The translations under genes and the position numbers were made by a program. Of a stretch of DNA of 34,265 bases, positions 33,760 through 34,265 are shown one piece after another. Origin of the DNA: Phormidium willei BDU 130791. Its GTDB lineage: Bacteria > Cyanobacteriota > Cyanobacteriia > Cyanobacteriales > Geitlerinemataceae. The stretch is taken from positions 1 to 34,265 of the forward strand of contig LSZA01000043.1 of NCBI GenBank assembly GCA_001637315.1, given 5' to 3'. Below the pieces are notes generated by a model, which saw nothing but the letters and a program-made list of their open reading frames with translations, did not search any database and was not told the origin of the DNA. Position 1 is the stretch's first letter; every line of letters starts with the position of its first letter.

Positions 33760-34265
33760 ATTCATCAGGGGAGTTGGGAAATTGAACGGTTTATCCAGTT
33801 TTTTCACTCAAGCCGCTACGTCTTGCAATGCGACATCCGTAAATATTTTCCCAGTATCGATCGCGAAATCTTAAAATCTCTCATCCACCGTAAAATCAAA
33901 TGTCGCGATACCCTCTGGCTCATCGACTTAATTATCGACAACGGCAACGAACAAGAACCCGTTCTCCATTATTTCCCCGGAGACGACTGACTCGCACCCG
34001 TTATGCGTCCGTGTGGTTTGCCGATTGGGAATTTAACCAGTCAACTATTTGCTAACATTTATCTAAACGGCTTCGACCATTATCTCAAACAACAGGTCAA
34101 AGCTCGTCAGTATTTACGCTACGCCGATGATTTTGCCTTGTTTTCAGACGATAAAACGTTCCTCGATGACGCGAGAATTGCCATCGAAAACTATCTTGTT
34201 GGCTTACGACTCAAAATCCACCCGATTAAAAGCCAGTGTTTTGAAACCCGCCACGGTGCAAACTT
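33760..34265 (+). pseudogene. 5'-truncated reverse transcriptase remnant with an in-frame stop, running off the window
   Basis: RT similarity begins a few bases after the HAS-barrel gene stop, around [12 protein letters not shown], so the N-terminal third (motifs 0-2) is missing. Motif A reads [15 protein letters not shown] (33832 onward). After GDD a TGA at 33988-33990 interrupts, yet the same frame continues without a shift: CGLPIGNLTSQLFANIYL (motif B), YLRYADDFALF with YADD at 34120-34131 (motif C), then LRLKIHPIKSQCFETRHG, and it is still open at the end. Motif B has the (I/L/V)GxxxSQ form of diversity-generating-retroelement and related bacterial RTs, not the QGxxxSP of group II introns. 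No start codon with a ribosome site is visible, so it is probably non-functional. Confidence 0.88.

Noticed and set aside
33760..34265. A group II intron
   Set aside because: Motif B is IGNLTSQ and not QGxxxSP, and no domain V/VI-like hairpin is visible; the 3' part is outside the window, so it cannot be fully excluded.
1..34265. tRNA or rRNA genes
   Set aside because: No cloverleaf-like intergenic sequence with GTTCRA-type arms or rRNA motifs was recognised; intergenic gaps are short and described above.

Overview
This window is a stretch of cyanobacterial chromosome. The gene content identifies it: chlP (geranylgeranyl reductase), thf1/psb29, an NDH-1 subunit resembling NdhS, a cyanobacterial gltB/gltD pair and a PgpH-type HD phosphohydrolase. 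The octamer GCGATCGC (HIP1) also recurs inside genes on both strands. The heptamer repeats (GGGAACA units) and palindromic intergenic repeats suggest a filamentous, non-heterocystous lineage of the Phormidium/Oscillatoria type; that placement is inference.

Layout. 1-2.1 kb: ribD (minus) divergent from a secreted TPR protein (plus). 2.2-6.3 kb: a minus-strand run with a class V aminotransferase, a small cyanobacterial protein, trpC and chlP, with clear intrinsic terminators after the aminotransferase and chlP. 6.6-8.3 kb: plus-strand TspO/MBR protein and a zinc deacylase of the aspartoacylase type. 8.3-13.5 kb (minus): the PgpH-like membrane phosphodiesterase, an orphan sensor kinase and a small membrane protein. 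13.6-17.2 kb (minus): pdhB, secD, secF in transcription order. 17.4-23.5 kb (minus): gltB then gltD, separated by a palindromic repeat, with a repeat-rich 460-bp region upstream of gltB. 24-25.3 kb (minus): a DUF1980-type membrane protein and a conserved unknown. 25.4-27.2 kb (plus): prfB, whose frame is joined by the classic programmed +1 frameshift, and a small lipoprotein-sized unknown. 27.2-29.9 kb (minus): thf1, a STAS anti-sigma antagonist and hemF. 30.2-33.8 kb (plus): mrp/apbC, rodA, ndhS and a HAS-barrel-like protein. 33.76 kb to the end: a 5'-truncated reverse transcriptase pseudogene with one in-frame stop, running off the window.

Functionally this is mostly core metabolism: riboflavin, tryptophan, chlorophyll/tocopherol side chains, haem, nitrogen assimilation, acetyl-CoA, protein export, cell shape, Fe-S cluster handling and translation termination. 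I see no CRISPR array, tRNA, rRNA, transposase or defence island.

The most interesting non-genic signal is a heptamer-based repeat. In four of its five places it lies immediately upstream of a start codon (ribD, trpC, rodA and the unknown starting at 25262), always with the pyrimidine-rich TTCCCTG strand as sense, where a Shine-Dalgarno sequence would normally be. Other points worth a look are the decayed RT with DGR-like motif B, a long closed hairpin between thf1 and the STAS gene, and 10-bp, 13-bp and dyad repeats upstream of gltB.
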